From: Spodoptera frugiperda
Taxonomy: Eukaryota > Arthropoda > Insecta > Lepidoptera > Noctuidae
Length of the DNA: 64,000 bases
Assembly (NCBI RefSeq): GCF_023101765.2
Contig: NC_064213.1
Location: 3,224,001 to 3,288,000 of the forward strand
Direction: 5' to 3'
Shown piece by piece: positions 45,369 through 55,900 of this stretch. Under the pieces are notes generated by a model. It searched no databases. It was not told the origin of the DNA and saw nothing but the letters and a program-made list of their open reading frames with translations. How positions within the stretch are numbered: position 1 is the stretch's first letter; each line of letters opens with the position of its first letter. Made by a program: the position numbers and the translations under genes.

Positions 45369-45640
45369 GTTGGTCATTATTACGTTAGATTACAACAACA
45401 GTGAAATCACAAATGTGAGTAATACACATAAGTAGCAAGAACAGTGTGAGTTAATCTTCTATTTCTATCAGATTTCTATGCGTAAGCGCACTTGCCATAC
45501 GTGATAGTTCATTCTAAATGCGTAAGTTGCGCTGTAGGCCTACGGAGATCAAATTAGTGTTGGGTGTTGCCAGCATATTAAATAAGTTACGTCAACCGGT
45601 AATCGGATATCTTCAAAGGGAATATTGCATATATTCAATG

Positions 45641-45765
45641 TGTGGGATAGCCATGCTTCGGCACGAATGGGCCGGCTCGACCGGAGTGATACCACGGCTT
45701 CACAGAAAATCGACGTGAAATAACGCTTGCGTTGTGTGAGTGAGGTTACTGGACGTCAATTACAG
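45641..45765 (+). repeat. Repeat B, 5' half
   Basis: GTGGGATAGCCATGCTTCGG, GCCGGCTCGACCGGAGTGAT and CGACGTGAAATAACGCTTGC are present; the 3' half is absent. Confidence 0.75.
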
Positions 45766-46229
45766 CCCAATTTCTGTAAGAGATAGGCAAATTTGCACTT
45801 ATTGTTTTTAATTTTTTCAATTAGTTTCATTACAACACTGAAATTTAGCGACAAAAATAATTTTATAGTAAACAAAAGCGGTAACAAAGTGATAAAATAA
45901 TTTGGAGCAAGGTTCAATACTATTTTGGGTATTATTTTAATAATTTTCGGTTATTTTGGTGGCTAAAACCTTGTGATAAATCCTTTTATGTGCTTTGTGA
46001 ATGATTTTGTTTTGTTTGTTTATTACATCAGATTAATGATTAAGGTTTTATTTCAATTTAAGTATGAGACCACTAGATAGACACGTACTTTTAAACTGTC
46101 CGCGGTTGTTGGCATATACATCAATGTATTTACAGGGTGACTTGTAACAGTGTCAGAAATTAGCCACTTTCGAACCAGGGACCTTAGGACTAATTGTGTA
46201 GGAAATTATGTAGTTGTTTTATCATATCC
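45766..46229. other. No feature seen
   Basis: AT-rich; nothing supported. Confidence 0.4.
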
Positions 46230-46350
46230 CGATGATATATCATATCATCTGTAGTGGATGCAGGTGGCGGCTTGTCGTTCTATGTGGAGGACTAACAGGG
46301 AGGCCTTTGTTCAGCAGTAGACATCTCTCGGCTTATGATGATGGTGATGA
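46230..46350 (+). repeat. RTE-type LINE/SINE tail
   Basis: GGAGGCCTTTGTTCAGCAGT, then AGACATCTCTCGGCTTATGA and ATGATGGTGATGATGATC form the usual 3' tail of RTE-related repeats. Confidence 0.6.
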
Positions 46351-46679
46351 TGATCACCTTCCGAGAGGAATACGTCGAATTACAAGTCAACCTGTAAGTA
46401 TAATATGCTCGGTACTTATATAAATTGTATAGCAAAAATAATCAAGCTTTCAGCAAAACAGTTTGATTGATTTCCTTAGTTAAAGGAACATCAGTAAGAA
46501 ATAATACGAGGCTTAAAGGAAACAGGAAAAAAAGGTCTTTTTGATGTGACATTCTGTGGGTGAGGACAACTATTTTCCTCATCCGGCTACAAAGAGGGAA
46601 ATCAATATGTTTTTCAAAGGCTGTGTGTATTACTTTGTCGGACATAGTGTTTTAGAAATCTGTAAATATTACTGTTTTA

Positions 46680-46865
46680 GTTTCCAAGTTATTTGTGTCA
46701 GTAGCAGCGCAACAATCGCCGCGTCGTGTGTCGCGGAATGCTGCTCATGAATATGAGCCTCTAGCATGGCTTGAAACTAGTCGAGTTCCTCGTCAAAACA
46801 GTACGTGAGTAAGCCGATAACATAATAATTAATTTAGTATGTCTCACGAAAGTTACAATAAAATC
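46680..46865 (+). repeat. Repeat F, copy 2
   Basis: GCTGCTCATGAATATGAGCC, TCTAGCATGGCTTGAAACTA, then AACATAATAATTAATTTAGT and TATGTCTCACGAAAGTTACA. Matching parts occur at 1290-1392 and 51547-51612. Confidence 0.65.
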
Positions 46866-46924
46866 AAAGTTATTTGTGCCTACTTTCTGCCTAACCTGGA
46901 CTTGTAATTTCTAATTATAAGTTT

Positions 46925-47010
46925 GCAATTCGCTTTGAGGAAGCGTGGTGATCAATACTCATTCCTTCTCCGCCTTTGTTCAGCAGTCGACACTTATAGG
47001 CTGATAATAC
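46925..47010 (+). repeat. SINE-U tail fragment
   Basis: GCAATTCGCTTTGAGGAAGC, GTGGTGATCAATACTCATTC and the TTGTTCAGCAGT end match the second half of 59555-59842. Confidence 0.55.
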
Positions 47011-47350
47011 TAGTATAAAAGTGTTTATAGTTATTTGAGGAGATATGAAATACTGTGATAAGTTTCAAGTCCGGGTTAAATGGCTAAAAGGCCCGGTTAT
47101 TGGAAAATGGAATCTGATCTGTCTCGGAAACAAATTGTATAAGCTGCGCTAATGTCATTAGAAAATGTAACGTGTGACCAAGACCTAAGATAAAGTTTAC
47201 TTTGACATATCTAATTTGGCGAGTGTCAAACCCGTATTAGAGATCCAATTCGCTTTAATTCGACTATCGTTTAGTTTTACTACCGGGGTTACAGACAAAA
47301 CTAAACAAACAAACATGTTCTAATTTAAAGAAATCGTAATTCTGATCAAT

Positions 47351-47531
47351 ACAGTAGGGCCGCTGCTCGATGCGGAGTTGCGGACTACTAAGCGGGTTAC
47401 CGGGGCTCCGGCTCGAAAAGCAGGAGTACGAATGGGGTAGTTTTTAATCAGTAAGAGGCTGACACTCCCTCTTGCCTTACCCAAGGCAGGACAAGACAAA
47501 GATGATGATGATTTCTGCCCCTTAAAGAAAA
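47351..47531 (+). mobile_element. R1-LINE 3' tail with target duplication
   Basis: Flanked by TCTGATCAAT (47341-47350 and 47532-47541). It runs from ACAGTAGGGCCGCTGC to GATGATGATTTCTGCCCC and TTAAAGAAA. The right target copy lies inside the palindrome at 47517-47572. Confidence 0.8.
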
Positions 47532-47572
47532 TCTGATCAATTTATTAATTGATCAGATTTTCTTTAAGGGGC
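47517..47572. repeat. Perfect 26 bp palindrome with 4-base loop
   Basis: The left arm 47517-47542 (GCCCCTTAAAG ... GATCAATT) and the right arm 47547-47572 are exact inverses around loop TATT. The left arm consists of the R1-tail end plus its target duplication, so the right arm is an inverted copy of an insertion junction. Confidence 0.9.
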
Positions 47573-47574
47573 CA

Positions 47575-47745
47575 GCGGGGGGAGCCAGTGTTTCATCCAT
47601 TCCCGCGGTAAACAAAGTAGCTTATGTGTTATTCCAGACCATAATCTACCCCTGTTCCAAATTTTATTCTTTTTCCTTCAGCCGTTTTGACGTGATTGGC
47701 TAATAAACACACCCACAAACTTTCTCATTTATAATATTAGGAATT
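47575..47745 (-). repeat. Short Helitron, 3' end eroded
   Basis: The plus strand reads GTAGCTTATGTGTTATTCCA, GACCATAATCTACCCCTGTT and TCTCATTTATAATATTAGGA, inverse to 10121-10304. Confidence 0.65.
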
Positions 47746-48205
47746 AGTAAAATCTCCCACTGTTGCTAAGGACTCCTGGATCACGGCTCAGGGCCAATTG
47801 ATCATTCCACCCAACATTATTGACTTTTACAAGCAAAAACCTCGAGACGTATTTTCGCAAAATACACAAGATTAGTTGTTATTACGTTTCGTATAATAAC
47901 TTGGGTAAACTTTGAAATAACATCAGCCTGTTCTCTGGAGAAATTTCTATTGGGGCCAAGAGTAGAACTAATAAAACTTTAGAGTACATTAAAAGGTACC
48001 TATTATTGAGTTCCTTTTGGGATGTTTGTCGAGGAAAATCCATTATTTTGTGAGGTTTCAAATTATGTTCATATTGTTCTAGTTGTTTAATAAATTATCG
48101 TTGGTTTTATCCTGATTTGTTTGGGTACGTAGGCGTAGAAAAGAGAAGGTAAGGCTCTGAAAATGTCCAACTCTTTATTTAGGTCTAAAATTCAAGCCCA
48201 AAAGT
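47746..48205. other. No feature seen
   Basis: AT-rich; nothing supported. Confidence 0.4.
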
Positions 48206-48472
48206 ATGAGAGAGCCATGCTTTGTTATGAATGCTCCAGCTCGACCACGGCCTCACAGAAAACCGACGTGAAACAACGCTTGCGTCGTGTTTCGTTGTGT
48301 GAGTGAGGTTATCGGAGGCCCAATCCCCGATTCCCTAACAGCCTAAAATTCCTAAGCCCCAAAAGACTGGCAAAGCTCGTGTAACCTCTAGTGTTTTGGG
48401 TGTTCATGGGCGGCGGTGATTGCGTACCATCAGGTGATCTGTCTGCTCGTTTACCGGATTATACGATAAAAA
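48206..48472 (+). repeat. Repeat B, near full length
   Basis: It includes GAGAGCCATGCTTTG, CGACGTGAAACAACGCTTGC, CATGGGCGGCGGTGATTGCG and CGTTTACCGGATTATACG, with an A-rich end. Confidence 0.8.
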
Positions 48473-49104
48473 AGTTACTGGGTGAAAAAATGTGAACTTA
48501 TAACACACATTACACTAAGTTTAGATTTACATAATTTAGATTATTTGAATTCATATTTAATCAAAAATTCTCATCAATAAATCTAAATTTGAATCTAGCT
48601 GTAGGTACATAATAATAAGGTCACAAACGGCAAATCGAGCTTTCTACAAGCAAAACGTTACGAGCCAATTAAATAAATACCATTAATGATTAAGTAACCG
48701 ATAACGATAAATTATTATTAAAATTATTTATTAAAAAATAATTACACACACACACACGTAACATATAAATTTAATTACATATTAAGGCGTGAAGTACAAG
48801 TTCGTGTTTCAAAAATTATGCGCAGGCGTCGTTTGATTGACGTGCGTTAACAAAATGACAGTTACTGTCAAATAGCTCAACTTTTAACATTTTTAAAAGG
48901 TCTCCTAGAGTAAATAATGGTCACCCATCCATGGACTGACCGTGATAAAGACAGCTTAACCTTTATAGATTGTGCAATGAGAGAATCTTTGTTGTTTTGT
49001 CGCACCTATATGTTGTTTTTTGCTGAAGAGGCTGGTAATGACGTCATGTAACATGAGCTTAGTTAAAATACAAGGTCTTAGATTAGTTTTATTCCTAGGT
49101 TAAA
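48473..49104. other. No gene; short (CA)n run
   Basis: An ACAC run at about 48744-48757; otherwise AT-rich and without features. Confidence 0.4.
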
Positions 49105-49275
49105 ATCACACTTAATATTATAAATGTAAGCGTTTGTTTGTTTTGATGTTTGTCCGTCGATTACGCTGAAACTACTGAACGGGTTTTGATGAAATTTGGT
49201 ATACAGACAGGGTATGAGCTGACTTTTTATCTGCGGAACGCAAAGCGGGCGAAGACGTTTGTAGAAGCTAAAAAG
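49105..49275 (+). repeat. Short Helitron-like copy
   Basis: AATATTATAAATGTAAGCGT, ACTGAACGGGTTTTGATGAA and CAAAGCGGGCGAAGACGTTT follow the order of the small Helitrons. The terminal CTAG is not intact (AAGCTAAAAAG). Confidence 0.6.
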
Positions 49276-49990
49276 TGTGATTCTGTATAATGCTTTGAGT
49301 TTTAATTTTCAATTTAGAAGGACGATGCTTACCTACAGCGTGATATTTAATGATAAAAGATTAAAAATTAAAATGCATGTTTACTCTATAATTATGTGTG
49401 GTCCAGTTAAAGCTAAAATCAAGGTGATTTAGTAATCAAGTCCTAAGTGATCTAGATCAGTACAGCGTATTAGTTACCACATTTGCATGCCTCACACAAC
49501 ACCGGAACATTTTCGACCGACAATTCCTACAAAAAACTGGTTACTTAGATACAGCAAATCGTTGAAATTGAACATTTGAAGAGCCGAAAATGGTCATCGG
49601 CCGACCGTTGCGCAACTGTTGAGCTGCCAACTATTTGATTGCAGGTAAAGCAACGCAATGGTACCCCATTATAATTGCCTTCTAATTCAAAGTTGCTCAA
49701 TTTTCTAATGTTTGTGTTTGTATGTCTTCAATGATTTTGTATGGGTTTAAAGTAAATTGCCCCTATGGTTTGGCAATTATATTGAGATGATTGCTTTTAT
49801 GTGTCAATCATAAGATGAAAATATTTTGTTGTGATATACCTATGTGGGCGGTAGGTCTTTGGCTTTTTCTATTAATAGAACAATTGACCTGTTTGTTAGA
49901 AAGAAATGACCCTTACTTACGATTTGATATAAGTATGTTTTGTTAGATATAAGTAGTTCTCATTAGTCCCTACTAATGTACTATTTTTGT
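49276..49990. other. No feature seen
   Basis: AT-rich; nothing supported. Confidence 0.4.
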
Positions 49991-50152
49991 ACTCTTTTTT
50001 TTGAAGAGGAAAATCATCCAATGCCTTCTCCGCCTTGGGCGAGGCGAGAAGGAATGCCAGCCAGACTCTCACTGACTAAATACCACCCTGTTCCTACTCT
50101 TGCTTTTCGAGTCGGAGCCCCGGTAAACTCTCTAGGTAGTCCGCACCTCTAT
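49991..50152 (-). repeat. R1-LINE 3' tail, truncated copy
   Basis: The plus strand has a T tract, then GAGGAAAATCATCCAATGCC, TACCACCCTGTTCCTACTCT and TCGAGTCGGAGCCCCGGTAA. Flanking TTTTTGTAC and TTTTCGTAC may be the target duplication. Confidence 0.8.
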
Positions 50153-50645
50153 AATTTTCGTACACTGAGAGTTAGAACTGTTGTCAGTTCTCAGTCAGTC
50201 ACGTCAAGTTCAAAGTCATTCAAAATCTACTTTTTGTTTGTCATGGCGTTTTTACCTAATAAAATACGTACCTTTTTTTAACCTACACGTTCATTTTAAT
50301 ACATTCTTTATTACTTCTGAATGAGTTTAGAAGTTGCAGGAATAAGGCCATCAGAGAATCCACAAGGAATAGATAGTCTTTTACAAAAAATATAATTCTG
50401 TACAACCCATTTAGGGCTCCCATTGTTTTCTTAATCATATTCAACTGTTACAAATTCCCACGCAGATATTAGCCAGGTCAGTGAGTTAAATGGTGAGTGT
50501 TAAACGATTATGGCTTTTATTGCAATTGTTTATGGTCTAATTGTCTTGTTGGTCGATAGGCCAACGCTACTGTCGACAGAAGGGGTCTGTGGCTCAATCT
50601 CTTGATAAGGAAAGGTGTTTTATTGAATATGTCAGCAAATTAACA

Positions 50646-50876
50646 TTCGGATTACCTGATGGTAAGTATGTAATAGGTGTCACCCCCGCTCACAAAGGAG
50701 TAACAAATACACAGCCTCAAAGAAAACTGACGTTGCGTAGTGTAAGTGAGGTTATCGGGGGTCTAATTACTTCCCTTCCCAATCTTACCAATCCCCGATT
50801 CCCCAATAACCTTTAAATTACTAACCTTCAAAAGACCGGCAACGCACTTATAGCGCCTCTGGTGTTTCGGGCGAAC
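50646..50876 (+). repeat. Repeat B, rearranged copy
   Basis: An inverted scrap ACCTGATGGTAAGTATG is followed by GTGTAAGTGAGGTTATCGGG, ATCCCCGATTCCCCAATAAC, AAGACCGGCAACGCACTTAT and GCCTCTGGTGTTTCGGGC. The front third is diverged. Confidence 0.65.
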
Positions 50877-52094
50877 CTAGAACTGTTAAAAAGATGATCC
50901 CTTTTGCTTGGTCAACCAACATAACACATAATTTAAAAAGGAGAATATTTTTATCATAATCTAAAAATATCATCAGCCTATTCGATTTTGATTCTTATTT
51001 AAATATTATTACAGTATTGTTTACATGGTAACAAGATTCCAATATGTACGTGATGGTCACGTGGCGACCGTCGAGGGTTTACTCAAGGGAAATTTGATTC
51101 GTGCTTACCCACATCATAATATGTATGTTTCTATTTCTAAGTCCATATCCTGATTATGTTATCTTACAGTGCTTCACAAAAAAAATCCTTCTTTTTCTGG
51201 CACAGTTTGGTAAAATATGGCGCAGTTTGGGAAAATATGGCACAGTTGAGTAAAAAATATGGCGCATTCGAGTAAAAGTCCTTCTCTGTTACGTGGTGAT
51301 TACTGTAATATAGATCTTTGATTCCCCGAAGGAGTGGGTGTTACATTATTTTGATTGACAGGATAGACTGTATTGTGCTGTTTAGTTACAAGTTCCATAA
51401 TTACAGAACACGATTTCTATCTATCTTTGAGTAATCTATCTATCTATTAGGTGTTCTAAAATTATCTGCCACGGCTTTAATGGGAGTTAGTGTTGTGTTT
51501 GAAGATTACAATAGTAAGTATAAATTATTGATTATGAGTTTTTGATAATTACGTGAGTAAGCCGAAAAACATAATAATTAATTTAGTATGTCTTACGAAA
51601 GTTATAATGTAACTATTTGGTTCAAGTATGTCAAAAACCAATTTACAAATGTCCTTACTACGAGTAAAACCGACACTAAAACCCATCAGAATTGCTACAG
51701 TAGTTTGCGTGAAAGCGTAACAAACATGTCTTCACATAATATTAAAGTAAGTATTCAATAAAAACGAACATTTGTCTAATCATTATGACACTTAGTTCAT
51801 TATATTTTAAGTTTACTTTCAAACTGCTGTCGTGATGATTAGGAAAAAGTTTCGCATCGTACTGCAACGTCATTGTGCATGAGAAATCAAAAAGAAAGGT
51901 GTTACATACAATTCTATAAGTAATTTGTACTTTTTTATGATAACCGTGTGAATTGAGAACTTAACATTAACGTTTAAGTAATAATCTTTTATTCACCGCG
52001 CTTGAAACTCTGCTAAGCAATAGTCGGCGTCGATTGCTTACCATCAGGCTAACCTCGCTCGGTTGTCGCCCTAAATAAGCCCTAAAATTATTAC
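50877..52094. other. No gene; fragment of repeat F
   Basis: Bases 51547-51612 (ACGTGAGTAAGCCGAAAAAC, then TTTAGTATGTCTTACGAAAG) are repeat F. Near 51190-51270 a short unit of the type GGCACAGTTTGGTAAAATAT recurs about four times. A CGATTGCTTACCATCAGG scrap of the B tail is at about 52032-52049. No gene is seen. Confidence 0.45.
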
Positions 52095-52099
52095 CAAAA

Positions 52100-52975
52100 T
52101 GTTGAAATGAAAGCCCAAAGATAGATTTAAATTAATTAAACATTTCGCACCTTCAGAATAGTAGTGACGTATCTCAAAAAAACATTTTTTTGGGAAAACA
52201 AAAACGAAGTTTTGAAACTGCAAACTTTCAACTTTGAACTGATTTAATTAATTCATTTTGTATGAAAACGTATCAATTCTTTGATTTCTGTATCAAGTTA
52301 AGTTTATCTTTTGTGAAACATGATCAATAAAAAAATGGTATGTTGCATATTTTTAATTAAAATTAAGGTTTTTTTAAAAAGGTTCCCAATTTAAGTCAGT
52401 ATTATACCGAAACATTTTTTTTCTTAAAGACCGTTTTCGTCTTAAGTCTCTTTTATTCTGAAATCATTGTAACATCGTAACAGTTTTAAGTATTAAAGGG
52501 ACCCAATTACCAATAAGTCCTAGAAGTCAAAACCAAAATCGGTTATAAAAAGACCTAATATGAAAAAGAGTCTCTATTAAACTGAAGATTGAGAAGTTTA
52601 TTTACCCGTTTGTTCAGTACACTTTCGACGCATCACTAAACGCGTCGCTACCGATCCTAACGGCGCGGGTAGAGGGAGGGAGTGCGAAAGAGACCGAAGT
52701 ATCGTAAGCTTTATTCTACCATTAAAACGCCGCTTCTTTACTATTCACCTAAAAGTGCAGCCCTTTTAGTGACCCTCTATGACCGTAACTCGATTTCTTC
52801 GATTTTTGAGTTAAGTCCATATCATTCTGAAGGTGCGATTTATTCTAAGTTAGGAGAAATAAAAATATGTGACAGACATTTTGAAGGGTAAATCAACCAG
52901 AGATAAAAATTTAAAAAACAATAATTGACATAGACAAGTGTTGACATTTTTCAGTTGCGTTCATAACTCCCAACA
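52100..52975 (-). repeat. 3' LTR of the copia element, interrupted
   Basis: It starts and ends with the TGTTG/CAACA inverted pair. Without bases 52142-52837 (the nested element and one target copy) it matches the 179 bp 5' LTR almost base for base. The last codons and stop of gag-pol (52951-52975) lie within it. Confidence 0.9.
52146..52837. mobile_element. Nested TIR element of 692 bp in the 3' LTR
   Basis: The ends CGCACCTTCAGAAT and ATTCTGAAGGTGCG are perfect 14 bp inverted repeats. Flanking ATTT (52142-52145 and 52838-52841) is present once in the uninterrupted LTR, which proves a recent insertion. An alternative reading is a 15 bp repeat with a 2 bp TT duplication. There is no long open frame, so it is a non-autonomous DNA transposon. 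The superfamily is undecided. Confidence 0.85.
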
Positions 52976-55900
52976 TTCTCTCCTGGACGCAAACCCATAG
53001 CTTTCATGAATACTTCATGTTTTGGCCGATGAAGTCCTTTGGTCAAGACATCGGCCACCATTTGATCAGTCCCTTTGTATTTGACTTTGACTTGATTGTA
53101 TGCAACCTTCTCTCTGATGAAATGGTATCGGACATCGATATGTTTACTTCTTGCGTGATAACTTTCGTTACCTGAAAGACTAATGCAACTTTGATTATCA
53201 CAATACATTAATAAGGGCCTGCTTTTAAGTTCAGGCCAAAACTCTTCTTGTAATTGTTTCAGCCATAATGCCTCTTGTATAGATGCTGATAGAGACATAT
53301 ATTCAGCCTCTGTGCTGGATAATGCCACTGTTTGTTGTCGTTTAGAACACCAGCTGATAGAGGCACCCTGAAAAATAAAAACATATCCTGTGCAGGATTT
53401 TCTGTCTTCAGATTGACTTGCCCAGTCAGCGTCGCAATATCCAACAATTTCACTGTCATCTTTCTCAAATGTTAATTTATAATTAACTGTAGCTTTTAAA
53501 TATCTTAAAATTCTTTTCAATGCACTCCAGTGTTCTGCAGTTGGCTTATTATTGTATTTACTTAAAGAGTTTACAATGAAAGTTATGTCTGGTCTTGTTC
53601 CTTGAGACAAGTATAGCAAACATCCAATAGCTTCATGGTATGGTATGGTAGTAAGTATTTCACTCTCATGTTCAGCTTTCTTTAACTGAATATTTGCTTC
53701 ACACGGTGTCCAAACAGGTTTACAATCAGACATGTTGAAACGTTTTAAAATTTTCTCTTTATAAATTGATTGATCTAATGAAATTGTATTCTGCTCTTGT
53801 GTGATTCTAAAACCAACGCACTGCTTGACTCTTCCCAGGTCCTTCATGTGAAATGTTTCCAGTAATTTATTTTTAATATTCTTCATTGTATTTTCATCAT
53901 TGAAAAAACAAATCAAATCATCTACATATACACTTATAAATAATATATCTTGCATGTTAATTAATCTGTAATATATACAAGGATCAATCTTTGATCTTTG
54001 TAAACCAATGTCCAATAAAGCAGTGTTTAATTTCTTGTTCCACTGTCTACTGGCTTGTTTCAAACCATATATAGCTTTGTTTAGGCGACAGACTTTCTCT
54101 CCTTGCTCAAAAGATGGCGGTGGAGTCATGTAAATCTCTTCATCAATGTCTCCTTGTAAAAATGCTGTAACAGCATCCATCTGGTGTATTTGTAGACTAT
54201 ATTTAGCAGCTATTCCCACAAGATATCTTATTGAAGAATATCGGACAACAGGTGAGTATACTTCATGATAATCTATTCCTTTTTTCTGGTGAAAACCTTT
54301 AATAACTAATCTTGCCTTGTGACGTATTATATTTCCATTTTCATCTGTTTTTGATTTAAATACCCATTTACATGGAATAATTTTCTTACTAATTGGTTTA
54401 TCTACAAGTGACCAAGTATTATTTTGAATCAAAAACTTATATTCCTCATTCATTGCATGTTTCCACAGGTCAGCTTTATCACTCTTCAGTGCTTCTTCCA
54501 AACTTTGTGGGTCACTGTTCAGTAGACTCATTGTGGACTCAACATTCATACAAAGGTAAGACGTTGAACTATCATGCATTTCCATTCTTCGATGAGATCT
54601 TGTCTGCATCCTGGACGTCTCAGGCTCCTCAACAGTTTCATCTGGTAAGTATGTGTCATCATTAGGATCATCATAAATTGACCCTGAGTGTACACTGGAA
54701 GTATCAGATATATTAATATTATCTTCAATTTCAGGTTCTTCACATTGCTGTTCAGATAAAGGTAAGTATAATTTATTCTTCTTTTCACTTATTTTTGAAT
54801 TAGTTTCATGACATACTTTTTCCTTTTCATTTTCATTAATATTTTCTACTTTTCTTTCAGATGTAGAGGCTGGGACTACATTTCTTTTAATATTATCTTC
54901 CAGAAACACAACATCTCTACTTATGATAACTTTTCTTGTTTCAGGATCTACAAATCTGTATCCTTTAGTAGTATCGCTGTAGCCAACAAATATTAATTTA
55001 CGTGACTTCACATCAAGCTTAGATCTGTTTTCTTTAGGAATAAGCACCATTGCAGGACATCCAAAAATTCTCATGTGACTCAGGTCAGGCTTCTTTCCGG
55101 TCCATACTTCATGTGGCGTGGCATCAGATAAGGTGCAGGTGGGAGAGCGGTTCACAATGTATGCAGCTGTAGCTACCGCTTCTGCCCAGAATGTGACCTG
55201 CAATTCAGCATTAACAATCATACATTTGGCACGCTCTATTAAAGTCCTATTCATCCTCTCACTGAGACCATTCTGTTCAGGAGTGTATGGATTAGATGTT
55301 TGGTGCAGTATTCCATGTTTCTTTAAATAAGTATCAAAATTATGATTTTTGTACTCAGTTCCATTGTCGCTTCTGAAGATTTTTATTTTTGTACCCAATT
55401 CATTCTCTACTCTATTCTTAAATTCCATAAATTTTTCAAATACTTCACTTTTGTTCTTAATAAAATATACATGTACTCTTCGAGAATAATCGTCAATAAA
55501 TGTTACAAAATACCTTGCCCCTCCTATAGAAGTATGTTGCATAGGTCCACATACATCACTGTGAATGACTTCTAGCAAGCTGGTTGCACGGGAGCCTTCT
55601 TTGGGGAATGGTTTTCTCGTTTGCTTACCTTCAAGACAGGTTACACAAACTGGATTTTCGGTTCTCTGAGACAGCTTTACACCTTCTGTACAGTTAGGTA
55701 ATTTATTAATATTAGTGAAATTTAAGTGACCCATCCTCTGGTGCCACAAAAAAGCATCATCATCAGCCTTGACCACCATGGCTTTCATTTCTTGATTATT
55801 AGCAGTATGTAACAGATATGTACCATTTATTAAATTAGCCTTTGCAACTAATTTGTTACTTGGATTGTAAATTTGACAACCATTTTCAATAAATATTACT

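Noticed and set aside
54393..55575. Several plus-strand frames of 60-90 codons
   Set aside because: Antisense shadows of the copia gag-pol frame.
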